A stretch of DNA of 64,000 nucleotides from the NCBI GenBank assembly GCA_019155185.1, contig CM032811.1:5050215-5114214 (forward strand), given 5' to 3'. The position numbers and the translations under genes were made by a program. Position 1 is the stretch's first letter, and every line of letters begins with the position of its first letter. The notes below the pieces were generated by a model that ran no database searches, had not been told where the DNA came from, and worked only from the letters and a program-made list of their open reading frames with translations. Below are positions 49,422-60,720 of this stretch, piece after piece. The stretch is from Beaufortia kweichowensis. Taxonomy: Eukaryota; Chordata; Actinopteri; Cypriniformes; Gastromyzontidae.

Positions 49422-50543
49422 CACCTCTGTCTTTATCTGTTCAATATTGTCACGACAACGACGCCGGCCAGCAGAGAAAGCGTTAGAGCGTCCGTCTGGT
49501 CTGGCTTTCTGTCTCCATGACTCCTATTGGGGGTGTTTTTGAAAAACCTCTTTTTTTAGGCCTAATTCGACATGCTGCGAAGGACGCTGCTTTACTATTT
49601 GCAATCTTAATCGTCACGAAAACAAAAACCTGTTGAGTTTGTAACTGTAACACCAGGTCCATTTAGGCCAAGATCCCAACCCTTCCAAAAATTCCCCCTT
49701 TCTGATTCGTCAAGTGCCAAAATATACAGACGTTTGTTTGTCGTGTTTGTTGCTGTGTCTATTTAACTTAATTTCCCAGTGAATATTTGATTTCTCTACC
49801 ACCCTCACTGTGCCTGTTATATACCTTTTTACAGATATTACCAGGGAGCGGCAAGAAATGTGGTTCATCTCAAGCCGGAAAACCTTGGCTTTGCCAATAA
49901 TTACGCTTTAAGACAAGAATATGTGAGATGTATAATGTAAATATCCTGTTCTGTCTATTGTTTTGTTGTGTGCGTGTGTCTGTTTTCATTGTGAAAGTGG
50001 GTGTTTTTTTTCTTTTGAAGTACACACTGTAATGAAGAATGTGTCGAAATGCAAAGAAGAGATACGAGCAATTATGTAATATATGGACACCGTGAACAAA
50101 CTGCTAGATTGGAAATGGAAGGACATTAATGAAGCACAAATCGGAGTGTCACCATTAGAGATCCTTTTCTATTTTCATCATCGCCCGTCTGTATATTCTT
50201 GCACTGTTAATATTTGCCCCCGAGCTTTTATTTCAAAACAGAAAATGTATCAAACGTAAGCACAAAGTCATCGTAAGACGTCATTTGTTTAGGCCGTCTC
50301 AGGATGAAAAGAAGAGCCTAATTAAATTTCTCCTTTATCATCGAGTGAATGGATTTTTCTTTTCGCTTTGTGAACATTTCAATCGAAAGAGTCATTTTGT
50401 TTGACGTTCGAATGGATCATCGTCGTTTCATTTAGAAAATGAAACGTTCAGTATTTATTTCATTCACGACCCTTATTGTTAATATTGCTGTATATTACTT
50501 TGCTAAAGTGATTATTGGTGGAATATTGCTAAACTATAGGATC

Positions 50544-50545
<2 letters not shown>

Positions 50546-50611
<66 letters not shown>
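50546..50611. repeat. (TA)n microsatellite
   Basis: Uninterrupted TA dinucleotides, probably inside the cadm2 3' UTR. Confidence 0.95.
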
Positions 50612-50615
<4 letters not shown>

Positions 50616-53600
50616 GAATATTTCAAGTGTCCCATATTTCAAGATTTATATAGGTAAAGAAAAACATTTGTTTATTTGTTTTCTCCCAGCCCAGGGAATG
50701 TATATATTGTGTATATTTCATGATTTAGTAAGCTCTTTATTTAATTGAATTTTCAATTCTTATTGCTCTGTTTTCTGCTACATTTGTGTGATTCCATTTT
50801 ACGGGTTTGCCCGACCCATATACTTACCATTAATACTAATTTACTGGGGAATCTGATGGACAAACAATGCATTATTATTATTATTATTATTAGTGCTTTT
50901 TTATACGGTTGTGAACAAATTTGTTCATGAGAAAGTCAGAACAACTATCACCATTATTGCCTTTGTGTTTGCAACAAAACTCTGGTTAAGCATAACCTTC
51001 AATGTACGTTTTTACAAGACATGTTTCCAGTGTTCATACTTTATTTCACTCTTTATAACATCGAATAGAATTGAGACATTTTTCTAAGAACTTTTCATTT
51101 GCTTTATTGTTTTTGCTGTACGGGAAAATGTGTGAGGTTGCTTTTACATTAAATATCCAACTTTTTCAAACTATGCCTCTGTAAGAAAAGATGAAAACTC
51201 GGAAAGAACTGAGTAAAATATGCACAAACTCGGATTTGTGTTTTCTTCTTCATGCAAACACATAGTTATTAAATCTATGAAGTATGTGTCCAATTTTAGT
51301 GATATGTCCAATTTCTATAGGTTAATGGTTTTTCATAATTTTAAGTAGCTAATTAGTAGGATCCACAGGTCTGAAACCAGTAGTGATGTGTTTTCTAACA
51401 CTTGATCATCACAAATCATATTTTATGCATAAAAATAACAATTGAAAAGTGGAACCAGAAATCCATGTAATTACATAAAATTTATATATAAGATTGTGGC
51501 TACAAAAGCTTGCACAAGATCACCTCAGGAAAGTGATTTTGTGAGTTTTTGAGATGGCACGCTCACTTTCTTGGGGATACTGAAATCTCAGATTTTTAAT
51601 TGTGGTCATATTGCTCTATGCACCTCACTGTATTCAAGACTTCCATTAATGTATCTGCTCACTTAACACATAACATCCAGCGTCACTTATTATTATAAAA
51701 ATGCATTTTAAAAAAAATGAGAAAATCAGGTCTTGGATTGTATGCTGGAAATATCCTTTATGATCGAGTATACAGAAGTATGCTTTAGCCATAAAATACT
51801 TGGTAACTTGCTGCCCCCTAGAGGTTAAACCTCTCAATGCACCCGCACCAAACAAACATTACTTTTTCTTTTAGATTTGTTTGTTTTTAGAAAGATAACA
51901 AAGTGGCTTTCTGCAGAAACTTAAAAATCCTCTTCCTATTTTTACTGTACCATCATGGTGACTGCTTTACGTAATCCATAAGGCAGATTGGCAGGGAAAT
52001 TAAAGAAAAGGATTAAGGAAGATCAAAAAATGGGGAAACAGTAACGCAGTGTATTCATCCTTAAGACTTAGGCTTACAGTAATCAAAACAAAACAATTAC
52101 ATTTTTTACTTCTTTACAAAGACTTAATATTTAACTATTAGTTATTATTGGTCGATCAACTTGAATGAAAAGAATCACTCTTTAAAACTGACATTATAAA
52201 AGAAAACATCAACAAAGACTTAAATCTTATGATTTGCATGAGCTATTATACGTAGATGATGGTTATGAATATTATTAAAGGCATTATTACTAAAAATATT
52301 CATCATCCTTTAATCCTAAAATAATCCTTTCCTGTTTTCTGTTTGGCAAAAGAATTAGTCTTTATCTTTCGCATCAGTCTTCAGGTAATAGTCACACAAA
52401 TGAGAGCATTTTGGGTTTTTTTATATAATTTGCAAGAGAAATGACTAGTTGTCACAAATTCATCAGGCCTATATATAGCTCAGCAAAAGTCCAAAAGTCA
52501 ACTATAAATAAAAGCAGATTTTAACCCATGTGTTGAATTGTGTTCTTAGGATCAGGAAAAATATGTTTTTAATAAAAGCTTGGTTTGGGACAGGCTTATA
52601 TATGCAGTTTAAATGTTACATTGTGAATTATAAATAATTGTTTAATGAGAATTTCTGTAGGGCAAATAATCTTTACATTTTGTTCTGTTTTACTGCTTCA
52701 TAAATGTTTTTACATCTGTTTGAAATGACTGCATATCTTATAATCAGTTATTTATTGACAGGCTTCCATTGTGAAATCTCATCCTATACATCCTCTATAT
52801 AATGTGACGCACTTAATATCTGTTCAGTATCTTTTGGGGTTTTTTGCTTTAATTCTCCTGGGTAATACCAGTTGACAATGTTCAAAACTTTTATTTTTCA
52901 TAGTACAAAAAAACTAATATATGATAGTAACAACTGTGACAACTTACCCCAGTCGCCGCATTTGTTTTTTACCTAAAAGCCTCACAAGTTCATCTTAAGC
53001 TTGTTGAAATGTGGCATGTGCAAAACAACACCCCAAGATACTGAATTATTAGACAAAATAATTTTTCTGTCCATTAATATTTATATATTTCATATTTATA
53101 GCCTTTTGGCTAAAATCAGGATGTTGCTTTGGATAAAATTCAAGCAAAATGAATGAATGTATTTTTTTCACTGCTCTCAAATTGCTCTTTGGTTCTATAA
53201 GATTGTAAAACTAAAAGTGGACATTAAAATAATTTTAAACCATTGCAATAATTTACCTAATCTAACTAGCACTGTGTCATTTCTTCCTGTACTATATAAA
53301 CATTCAGCTATAGCTTTAGTCATGTCATGATTACTATGCGCAGGACATGCATAATCCCTGCCAGCGAGTAGCATTTTGGCTACGCCTCTAGAATATCTCT
53401 GAGTGCACACCTCATTAAAGACTTTGAAAGGAAAACAAATGAAAAAGTAATTTGGAGGTGTTTAGTATGCATGGATGAGGTAAACAAATGAGATCACCTT
53501 GAAAGTACAATTAAAACCCAGGCTGAAAATCTGTAGGGCCACACAGACTAATTATAACTTAAAAGATAAATGATTGAGTTTTTAATGGTCTTCTGAATCT

Positions 53601-54442
53601 AGTTAGTTTCAATAAAATTAGCAACGATCAATACACTAAAGACAAGACTCCAGCGTTTCAAATTGGGAACATTTAGGTTCAGAATGAGGGCCAATGCGAC
53701 GGCAATGACAACCGGCACAGCGACCTTGAGCAGACATACTAACTAAAAGTAAATGGGTTTTGCTATTGATTAAAACCAGTGTTCCCTAGACACGGAGGAT
53801 TACTTCAATTCAGTGCCGGAGGGCAAACACAACTTTATCTTTATCATAGAAACTCTCTCAATTATATGCATCACAGCTTTAACAGAGGACTTGGATACAA
53901 AAGGTAATTTTAGTTCAAATGAGATATTTTTGAAACATGTTAATGCCCCCTAATGATAATTAATAACTGCATTAGTATATTTTGTACAGAATATCTTTTA
54001 TCTTCCCATATAGTAAGTCACATTGTAGCACAACTTTTCTAAATCAGCCACATAAAATGAGCTATCATTCATTTTCTAGCACAAACGGTGCAGAACAACT
54101 AATATTAAACACACATATTTATGGATTTGGTATGTGCTTTCATCCATATGTGTATTTTCACTTAATTTAAGAAATAAGTTTGTAATATGTTTGATAATTA
54201 ATACTCAAAAGCACCCTTACATAGGTGTCTATTCATTGTACATATTTAATGAAACAAATCACATTATTGGCTTGTTATTTTATTTGCTAAATCTGAATCA
54301 AATAGTGAATGGTACAGTGCTTTAGGAGTTTACATTTACAATATTTCAGTTACAGGGTTAAAAACAAAAGGCAAAATTAACATGAACACAAATTAGATGT
54401 ACATTTGGACTAAGAAATCCATATGAAGTTATCATCAGGTTA

Positions 54443-54806
54443 AAAGGGTTAGTTTACCCAAAAAAAAAAATCATTTATTCACCCTCATATCATTCCAAAC
54501 CTGTATGACTTTCTTGGCATTTATGCATTTGGTAGATGTTGTTGTCCAAAGCAACTTACAGTGCATTAAATCCATACGTGTCTTTAATCATTTTGTGTGT
54601 TTCCTGGGATCAAACTCACAACCTTTGTTCTTTCTGCAGAACACCAAATAAGATATTTTGAAGAACATTTATAACCAAACAACACTGACCTCCATTGACT
54701 TCTATTGTATGGACACAAAACCACTGAGACATTTCTCAAAATATCTTTCCATGTGTCACACAGAATAGTCATTTTTTATTTTTGGGTGAACTATCCTTTC
54801 AAATAA
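54443..54806. mobile_element. MITE of the 'gggtgaactatccctttaa' family interrupted by a SINE
   Basis: Left end 'agggttagtttacccaaaa', then 'tcattccaaacctgtatgact'; right end 'tttttgggtgaactatcctttc'. The element is split by the inverted SINE at 54515-54630, after which 'aagatattttgaagaac' and 'ccattgacttctattgta' resume the expected body. Confidence 0.7.
54515..54630 (-). repeat. tRNA-derived SINE, inverted, nested in a MITE
   Basis: On the minus strand a B-box-like 'gagtttgatcccagg' is followed by a tail 'gttgctttggacaacaacat' and 'ctaccaaatgcataaatgcc'. It has the same organisation as the SINE at 32541-32672. Confidence 0.65.
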
Positions 54807-55505
54807 AGCCTTAAAGTCAACACTGATTCACAATGCTCCATAATAAAAAATGTATAATTTCTTAAAAATCCTAATCTGTCGGATATAACACAATGTTGTC
54901 AGAGAATGATGTATATTATAAAAGTAAATATGATAAAATGGTAACTAAAATGACCTTTCAAACGTGAATTTTAAACGCACTACACTGTAAAATACTGTGT
55001 TTGACAAAACCCTATTTAGTTTGCATGTAAATGATCATGGCAGTTGTGCTACATGTGTTACAACATTGACAAAAGACGTATGCATATATGAATACTAAAA
55101 AAACAGAGATGCCTATTTTAATATACAACGTCCATGCCGGTAATGCCAAAGACATACAGTATTAGGCTACACTGGAATGAACATGATTATATGCTGAAGA
55201 TAACATATTCCTCTAACATGATCAAAGAGATTACAAGAAGATTGTCCACTGCGGCAGTGTAAGAGAAATGAAAAATGCTACAGTAATGCTAAGATTTCTC
55301 AAAGTAATGGCATATTATGGATCCATATTGGCATATGAGCAAGAATGAACATATGAGTATTTCCATACGAAACTCCTGATAAAAGTGCAAATTTTCTATA
55401 TCCATTCACTTACAAACGTTACGAAAAGTGCTCTTAGTAAATGGATCATGCTTAAAATTGTAATTGTAATACAAGCTCCTGAGTAAAACTGAAATAACGG
55501 ACCAG

Positions 55506-55886
55506 TCACAAGCCGCGTTCCTCTGGAGCTAAGGGTTGCGTAACAGCAATCTGAACGCTGTCTTGCAGGAAGACGCTGGATGAGTCGAATGCTGCCGTGT
55601 TTTCTGCAGCGCTGTCGGAAAGTTCCTCCGTCAGAAAGGCGTCCAGGCAGCTGTTGGCTTGGGCTTCCCGGTCTGGGCCAGCCAGGCTGGGAGAGGCCAT
55701 GGGGGTGAGAAGCACAGAGGTGGGACAGTCAGAGGAGATGTACCTGGCCAGTGCCTGCAGCTGTTCGGACTGTGGTGAGGCGTCCAAACCGAGACTCTGA
55801 CGGAGACCTGAGAGGTTCTGACGCAGCTCCTCCATGCTGAACTTCAGCTGATTGCGATCTTGCAGTAGCTTCTCCTTCTCGCTCCT
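55506..55886 (-). CDS. bach1: bach1 coding exon 4 (last): end of leucine zipper and C-terminus
   Basis: On the minus strand the exon follows a TTCACCAG acceptor in phase 0 and ends at the stop codon at 55506-55508. It encodes RSEKEKLLQDRNQLKFSM, then EELRQNLSGLRQSLG and, later, SSDCPTSVLLTPMASPS, ending PLAPEERGL. It continues the zipper heptads of exon 3 and contains a CP dipeptide (DCPT) at the position of the C-terminal heme-binding CP motif of mammalian BACH1. The C-terminal tail is shorter than in mammals, making the protein about 681 residues versus 736 in human. Confidence 0.93.
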   Translation of the reverse strand, partial: RSEKEKLLQDRNQLKFSMEELRQNLSGLRQSLGLDASPQSEQLQALARYISSDCPTSVLLTPMASPSLAGPDREAQANSCLDAFLTEELSDSAAENTAAFDSSSVFLQDSVQIAVTQPLAPEERGL

Positions 55887-55974
55887 CTGGTGAATGTGAA
55901 AACATGAGACGGGTTGTATTTAGTGTATTTTAATATTATTGCATTTCAAAGTAATTACAATAAAAATGCATAAA

Positions 55975-56480
55975 AAGCTGATTTTTCATAGTCAGGTAAA
56001 GTGCTGTTTTCAGAATTGTCACATCCATAACAGTCCATATTCCATGAAGAAAAAAACTCTCTTCTTTCCTCTACAGGTACTTATCTAGCACTACAAAACA
56101 AAGTAAACTTAGGAAAACACCTCTTAGTACTATTGTTGCCGCTTTATTCATTGAAGCATCAAAGTTTGAATTCACCTATTAATTTCACTATGATTTCAAT
56201 CTTTGTCTCCTAATATTTGTAAGTTGCTTTGGATAAAAGCGTCAGCTAAATGCCTAAAAGTAAAATGTAAATGTAATTAAAGTAAAATAACTATTGTATG
56301 TTCTTTGAATTTTTATGTTATCTCTTCTTCATTTGGGTATAATTGCTTCTGGTTGTGCTTTTTAATTAACATTCACAACACATGCATATTTCCATTTTTC
56401 AAAATAGATAAACTTGAAAATGTCACATCCATAACGCTGGAATTGCCCATTTCTATGTAAAACACTTTGAATGACCTTTG
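55975..56480 (-). repeat. dispersed repeat family R1, copy E (inverted, interrupted)
   Basis: On this strand 'catagtcaggtaaagtgctg', 'gtcacatccataacagtcc', 'ttatgttatctcttcttcat' and 'ataattgcttctggttgtg' are the inverse of the R1 phrases. A 125-bp segment at 56155-56275 interrupts it. Confidence 0.6.
56155..56275 (+). repeat. direct repeat with SINE-type tail, copy 1
   Basis: Starts 'gcatcaaagtttgaattcacc' (imperfectly bounded), ends 'ctttggataaaagcgtcagc' then 'taaatgcctaaaagtaaa'. Nearly identical to 56625-56750. Confidence 0.75.
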
Positions 56481-56624
56481 TGTATGAAATCCATAAAATA
56501 TATAAACTTTCCGTCCCTTGCTTTATGATTTTGAGCCCATTTAAGAAGATAACATGAAGTAATTATATGTAACCCTGTCTGTGAAAACCAGTCTAAAGTC
56601 TAAAAATCTAATTCTGAGATAACA

Positions 56625-56750
56625 AGCATCAAAGTTTGAATTCACCTATTAATTTCACTATGATTTCAATCTTTGTCTCCTAATATTTGTAAGTCGCTTT
56701 GGATAAAAGCGTCAGCTAAATGCCTAAATGTAAATGTAAATGTAAATCTT
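56625..56750 (+). repeat. direct repeat with SINE-type tail, copy 2
   Basis: Differs from copy 1 at only a few positions (for example 'aagtcgcttt' for 'aagttgcttt'). Ends in a short 'atgtaa' tandem repeat, as retroposon tails do. Confidence 0.75.
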
Positions 56751-57044
56751 TGACATAATCTTACTCGGTCAATATTAAAGATATCAAGGTTGTTGATAGT
56801 AGGTTCTTTACATTATGTAGGATGATTCTATGTAGAAAACAGTAAATCTTTAGCTGGGTTTTCACAGGCTGGGTCACATATATTCAAATTACTCATCTGT
56901 GTTAACTTACATGTATGGAAGTCACATACATATGCATGAGGGTGAGTTAATCATGAGTTGATATATTTTTCCTATTTTGGTGAACTGTTCCTTTAACATC
57001 TTGCTTACTGCAATCTCACAAATCTTAATAATAAACCTTCATAC

Positions 57045-57251
57045 CAGTTTTTTGATATCTCCCTCCAGCCTGTAGATACAGTCTAGCTTTCTCTTGCGAC
57101 AGCGCTGAGCGGCCACGCGGTTCTTACTGCGTCGTCTCACATCCTGGACAAACTCCAACTGTTCTGGGGTCAGGCGCTGCTGTTTCAACATCTGCAGGAA
57201 CGCTCTGCGGGTCATGCTTGAGATCTGCTCCACTGGGAACGGCAGATCCAC
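57045..57251 (-). CDS. bach1: bach1 coding exon 3: CNC domain and basic region
   Basis: Acceptor CTTCTTCCCAG and donor GTATGA on the minus strand, phase 0 both ends, 69 codons. Encodes VDLPFPVEQISSMTRRAF, LQMLKQQRLTPEQLEFVQ, DVRRRSKNRVAAQRCRKR and KLDCIYRLEGDIKKL. RRRSKNRxAAQRCRKRKLDCI is the CNC-type bZIP basic region that contacts DNA (NxxAAxRCR) with the Cys in the DNA-binding helix, and the residues before it form the CNC domain. BACH1 binds Maf recognition elements as a heterodimer with small Maf proteins and represses heme oxygenase and other NRF2 target genes. Confidence 0.97.
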
Positions 57252-57427
57252 CTGGGAAGAAGACAATGGTGTCAACACTGTACAGTGATGGATTCCAGCT
57301 GTGTTTGGTGACTGGTTAAAGATGGACAAATTCCTGAAACTTTTAACTCTTGCAAGTCAAGAAAATAAAAATAAGGTATTTTACTTTGACCTAAATATCT
57401 CTCCTCTCTCAATGAGTGCTAACATAC
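57252..57427 (-). other. bach1: bach1 intron 2, 176 bp
   Basis: Short intron with GTATGT donor and CCCAG acceptor on the minus strand. Nothing else seen. Confidence 0.9.
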
Positions 57428-58645
57428 CTCCTGTGTTTGATCGTTGCTATCACACTGCTCACAATCTTCATCCGATTCACACCCCGAGTTCTCCGAGTTA
57501 ATGGGGGAAATGCAGGAACTGTCTCCAGTGTCCTCTCTGGACAGATTGTCTCCTCCAGAGGACTGTCCTTCATTGGAGCTCAGGTCCCTCAGGAAAGGAC
57601 AGTCATCAGGCGCGGCACCCAGATCCAGATGCTTCAACCAGTGGAAATCTGAGTTGTTCCCTCCAGCCGACTGCTCAATGGACTCCAAAGGTAGAGGATC
57701 TGTTAGCGTGGAGCTCAAATCGGGCCAAAAACCCTTCGCGAGATGCTCAGCCACTTCCCTTTCCACCGTGCTCCGTTCCTCAATGCCGTCTTTAGGGACA
57801 AGATCAGTCGAACCGAAGACCTGGTTGCCGTCTGCGCCAATGTTGCTTAGATTTCCAGCATTGGCAATGCTCTCCAACACACTTCTGGACTCTGTCGAAT
57901 TCAGGGGACATAGATGACAGTCGTCAGGTGGAATCAGATCTCCTTGATGTTGGACGAAGTGGCTGTCGGTGATACTGGGTACATTAAGGTCTTTATCAGT
58001 AGATGGTTCAGTAGAAACACAATTGACATCCATTACAAGCTCCTTCTGAAGTTCTTCCTCCATTGCTAATATGTCTCCGCCGCAGCCAGCTGTAGCAGAA
58101 TGCAGTTTCTCATTGTCGCCGGTGTTGGAAATCGACAGGAACGGACAAACTTCCCCTGGTGCCAGAGATGCAGAAGACAACTGCGGGCCACAATTCTGCA
58201 AGCAAAACTGATCTTGACCTTCTCCAATGTGGTATGACGTGCCTTTTGTGTACAGAGGCGATAAATCTAACTGGATTTCCTTGTCATGTGAGATGGAAGG
58301 ACAATCTGTAGAAGATGCTGCACATGCAGTTTGTTCAGTTTCTGCATCTCGAGGGACATCATCTTTTCCAGTATCAAGGTTTTGGTCACCAATACTGCTG
58401 TTGTTCCCACAGACGGGTTGAGATATTTCATGCGATGATTGATTCTCATCTTTTTGCTTGTCTTCTATTGTAGCGGTTTTACCATCAGACAGCTTTGGAA
58501 TGAGAAACTCGAAGCAACTTTTATCGAGGTTGTGAAAGCCTAGAAGTTTAGCACATCTGTGGATCTCCAGGATGTTTTCTTTAGTAAAGTAAAGCTTTGC
58601 GGTGTACGCAAACTGCAACAGGGGCTCAAATCCTTCCACGGTGAC
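57428..58645 (-). CDS. bach1: bach1 coding exon 2: end of BTB domain and regulatory middle
   Basis: Acceptor ATCTTTTAAG and donor GTATGT on the minus strand; phase 0, 406 codons. It opens with VTVEGFEPLLQFAYTAKL, the C-terminal half of the BTB/POZ dimerisation domain. The rest is acidic and low in order, with four CP dipeptides (DCPS, VCPF, LCPL, DCPF) of the type that bind heme in BACH1 and cause release from DNA, nuclear export and degradation. RSTVEREVAEHLAKGFWPD is a block specific to BACH1 and separates it from BACH2. The exon ends in an acidic, cysteine-containing stretch (CESDEDCEQCDSNDQTQE) just before the CNC domain. Confidence 0.97.
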
Positions 58646-59075
58646 CTTAAAAGATTAATGATCCGTTTATAATTATTGCATGACAACATAATTCACGATT
58701 TTGGGTTATTGTTGAAACCTATATGGTATTCACAACCCATTTTACAGCTGTGGTTTACAACAACCTATTTTAAGAGGCGTTTTGACTAGGATGTAAAGGC
58801 TGAAGGACAAGTTCACCCTTGAGAGCATCTCAGTAAACTTTTTTGTGCTGTAACCTTTATTTGTTAACAATAATAAATTGCTCCATTAACTGCTAGCAAG
58901 ATTTTAGATGCGTTTTATTATGCATTACTTACAACAGTTACCATAGACAACCATTTTACATTGTAATAATGTAAACCGCTGACAAGACCATCAATGTGTA
59001 TCAAGAAAGTATCTCTGAAAAATCAGGCGTTTTTAAAAGCCTGCAAGTTTAACCTATCAACCCATCAAGCATTAC
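58646..59075 (-). other. bach1: bach1 intron 1 between coding exons 1 and 2, 430 bp
   Basis: AT-rich intron inside the BTB domain. 'Ggacaagttcacccttgag' near 58803 may be a MITE end. No coding sequence. Confidence 0.8.
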
Positions 59076-59330
59076 CTCATCTGGTAATCTGACAGCGAGG
59101 TTTGGTCGGCTGTGGTTTGCCAGTCTGGTGTAAAAATAGTCACTGCAGGAAGCCAAAACTGAAGAGTGAGCGCGAAAACTTCTGCTCTCCACTTCCACCT
59201 TCAAGTCACACAAGAGTTCCTTCTGCCTCAGCTCATCCAGCGAGCGGAGAACATGATGACTGTGTACAGCAGACTGAAAGGTGAAGACAGACGTCCGGGG
59301 GCCATCCGCAGACATGACGCAGAAGATGAA
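59076..59330 (-). CDS. bach1: bach1 coding exon 1: start codon and first half of BTB domain
   Basis: On the minus strand a TTGTTTTGTAG acceptor is followed by 15 nt of 5' UTR and the ATG at 59315; the donor is GTAATG, phase 0 after 80 codons. Encodes MSADGPRTSVFTFQS, then AVHSHHVLRSLDELRQKE, LLCDLKVEVESRSFRAHS and SVLASCSDYFYTRL. LCDxxxxVExxxFRAHxSVLAxCSxYF is the BTB signature and HSxxVLxSLxxxRxKxxLCD matches BACH1. This start is chosen because it aligns with the family start and lies just after a splice acceptor, so the first exon is non-coding, as in other BACH1 genes. Confidence 0.95.
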
Positions 59331-59391
59331 CTACAAAACAATAAACAAAATCATACAGAAAATATGGAAACAGATGCATCAATTTTGGGTC

Positions 59392-59835
59392 AAGTGGGCA
59401 GTTTCATGCAAATGTCAACCATACCATGAAAAAAAAGTTTTCACCAAAGGTTTTCATCATACTGATGGCTCAGATGTCAATATGTGATGGTTTATATACC
59501 CATGTTAGGTCTCTATCAGTTTTTAAAGCATTTTTATGTTTAAAGCATGACTTTTCATAGTCAGGTAAAGTGCTGTTTTCATAATGGTCACATCCATAAC
59601 AGTCCATATTCCTCATAATAAAATATAAAATAGTTATAATAAAATAACTATTTTATGTTCTTTAAAGGGTCTTCTCTTCTCTATTTGTTGGATATTATTG
59701 CTTCTGCAATTTACCTGACTATGAAAAATTATGCTTAAAAAAATGCTTTGGATATATCATTTTCAAATATTGATATCTGAAGTATCAGTATGGTGAAAAT
59801 CTTCTACAAAAACTACTATTTTTTATATAGTAAGG
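59392..59835 (-). repeat. dispersed repeat family R1, copy D (inverted)
   Basis: In order: 'tcatgcaaatgtcaacc', 'aaggttttcatcatactgatg', 'catagtcaggtaaagtgctg', 'gtcacatccataacagtcc', 'aataactattttatgttc', 'tattattgcttctg'. These are inverses of the phrases in copies A-C. It lies in the first bach1 intron. Confidence 0.65.
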
Positions 59836-60100
59836 TTGACATTTGCATATAATTTCCCATATGATTTGATGATGCAGCAGTAAAACATACAGTATAATAA
59901 TTTATTACATAATCAAAACAGTGATCTATGTAATTAACAGAAGTTAACATGGGTGACAAATGTGATTCTCGCCCAACAGTTTTCTATAAAAATCTGCATG
60001 TCTATAGATGAACATTATTAATAACGTGCATAAAGAAATATTTGACTCAAATAATAAAACATTTTACTAATACATACAGTAGTAAAATCCCATGCTGAGC

Positions 60101-60111
60101 ATGACTCTGCA
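60101..60111. promoter_or_regulatory. candidate NF-E2/Bach/ARE-type site
   Basis: ATGACTCTGCA fits the ARE core RTGAYnnnGCR exactly and the NF-E2/Bach1 consensus RTGASTCAGCA at 10 of 11 positions. TGCTGAGC, a MARE half-site, stands directly upstream (60093-60100). It would be in the first bach1 intron, a few hundred bases from the likely promoter. Binding is an inference. Confidence 0.4.
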
Positions 60112-60301
60112 AAATGAACACTGTAAGCATGATAAAGGTCATGTTTTAGTTGATGGTTAAATGTTTTTTTAATGTGATATCAGTGAGTTCACAGAAAGTG
60201 AATAGTTTCACTGGACTTGTCAACATCAGTCAAAATGAGCATTGAGCAACTGTGCAAACATTTGTTTTTTCAACCGATGCCATAAACAGACAAAGACTTA
60301 C

Positions 60302-60720
60302 CGACCACACATGGAAATACAGATGTATATGGCATAACCCTGATCATTAAATAACACAATAAAACTAAAGGAGGAACTAGACGGTGTGCTATAGGAAAAT
60401 TGACATTGCATAACGTATCGTAACACAATTGTGTTTAGACGTCTTTGGATTGTAATATAAAACCAACCTGACATATCACCGGAGATCACAGGCCGTCAAA
60501 AATCCCCCCGCTGCCCATCACTTCTGCCATATAAACATATCATCAAAGAAAAGTTTGATGGTGAAGACGCTCCATAAGCGACTGTTAGACCTTTGTCATG
60601 TGACTGTACAGTGCGGCAGCTAAAATTCTGACGACACTGCGCGACACGATACGCACTGCGTCGTGCGACTGACAGCCACGCCCATTTTAAACTCTGCAAC
60701 GCATTTGCGCTCCGGCCTTC
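60302..60720 (-). promoter_or_regulatory. possible bach1 non-coding exon and CpG-rich promoter
   Basis: A good minus-strand donor (GGTCG|GTAAGT) lies at 60297-60302. The stretch 60580-60720 is locally CpG-rich and has a GC-box-like 'ccacgccc' next to a TTTAAA, in contrast to the AT-rich surroundings. Together they suggest the first exon and promoter of bach1, reading leftwards. The transcription start cannot be fixed from sequence. Confidence 0.4.

Larger units (their letters stand above)
49422..55505. other. intergenic / 3' UTRs between convergent cadm2 and bach1
   Basis: The 6.1-kb gap between the two stop codons holds the 3' UTRs of both genes. Possible cadm2 poly(A) signals of the ATTAAA or AATAAA type occur at about 50321, 51147 and 52505, and possible bach1 signals (TTTATT on this strand) at about 54773 and 54470; none can be confirmed. 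An AT tract (50546-50611), a short ATT run (50868-50893), and a MITE with a nested SINE (54443-54806) are present. No other gene is seen. Confidence 0.5.
55887..57044 (-). other. bach1: bach1 intron 3 with repeats
   Basis: Contains an inverted copy of repeat family R1 in pieces (about 55975-56060 and 56280-56480), two near-identical direct repeats with a SINE-type tail (56155-56275 and 56625-56750), a segment shared with the TTAA MITE interior (56765-56878), and a MITE end near 56970-57000. No coding sequence. Confidence 0.65.

Noticed and set aside
57444..57917. 157-residue plus-strand ORF
   Set aside because: Antisense to bach1 exon 2, which has clear homology and splice sites; no independent support.
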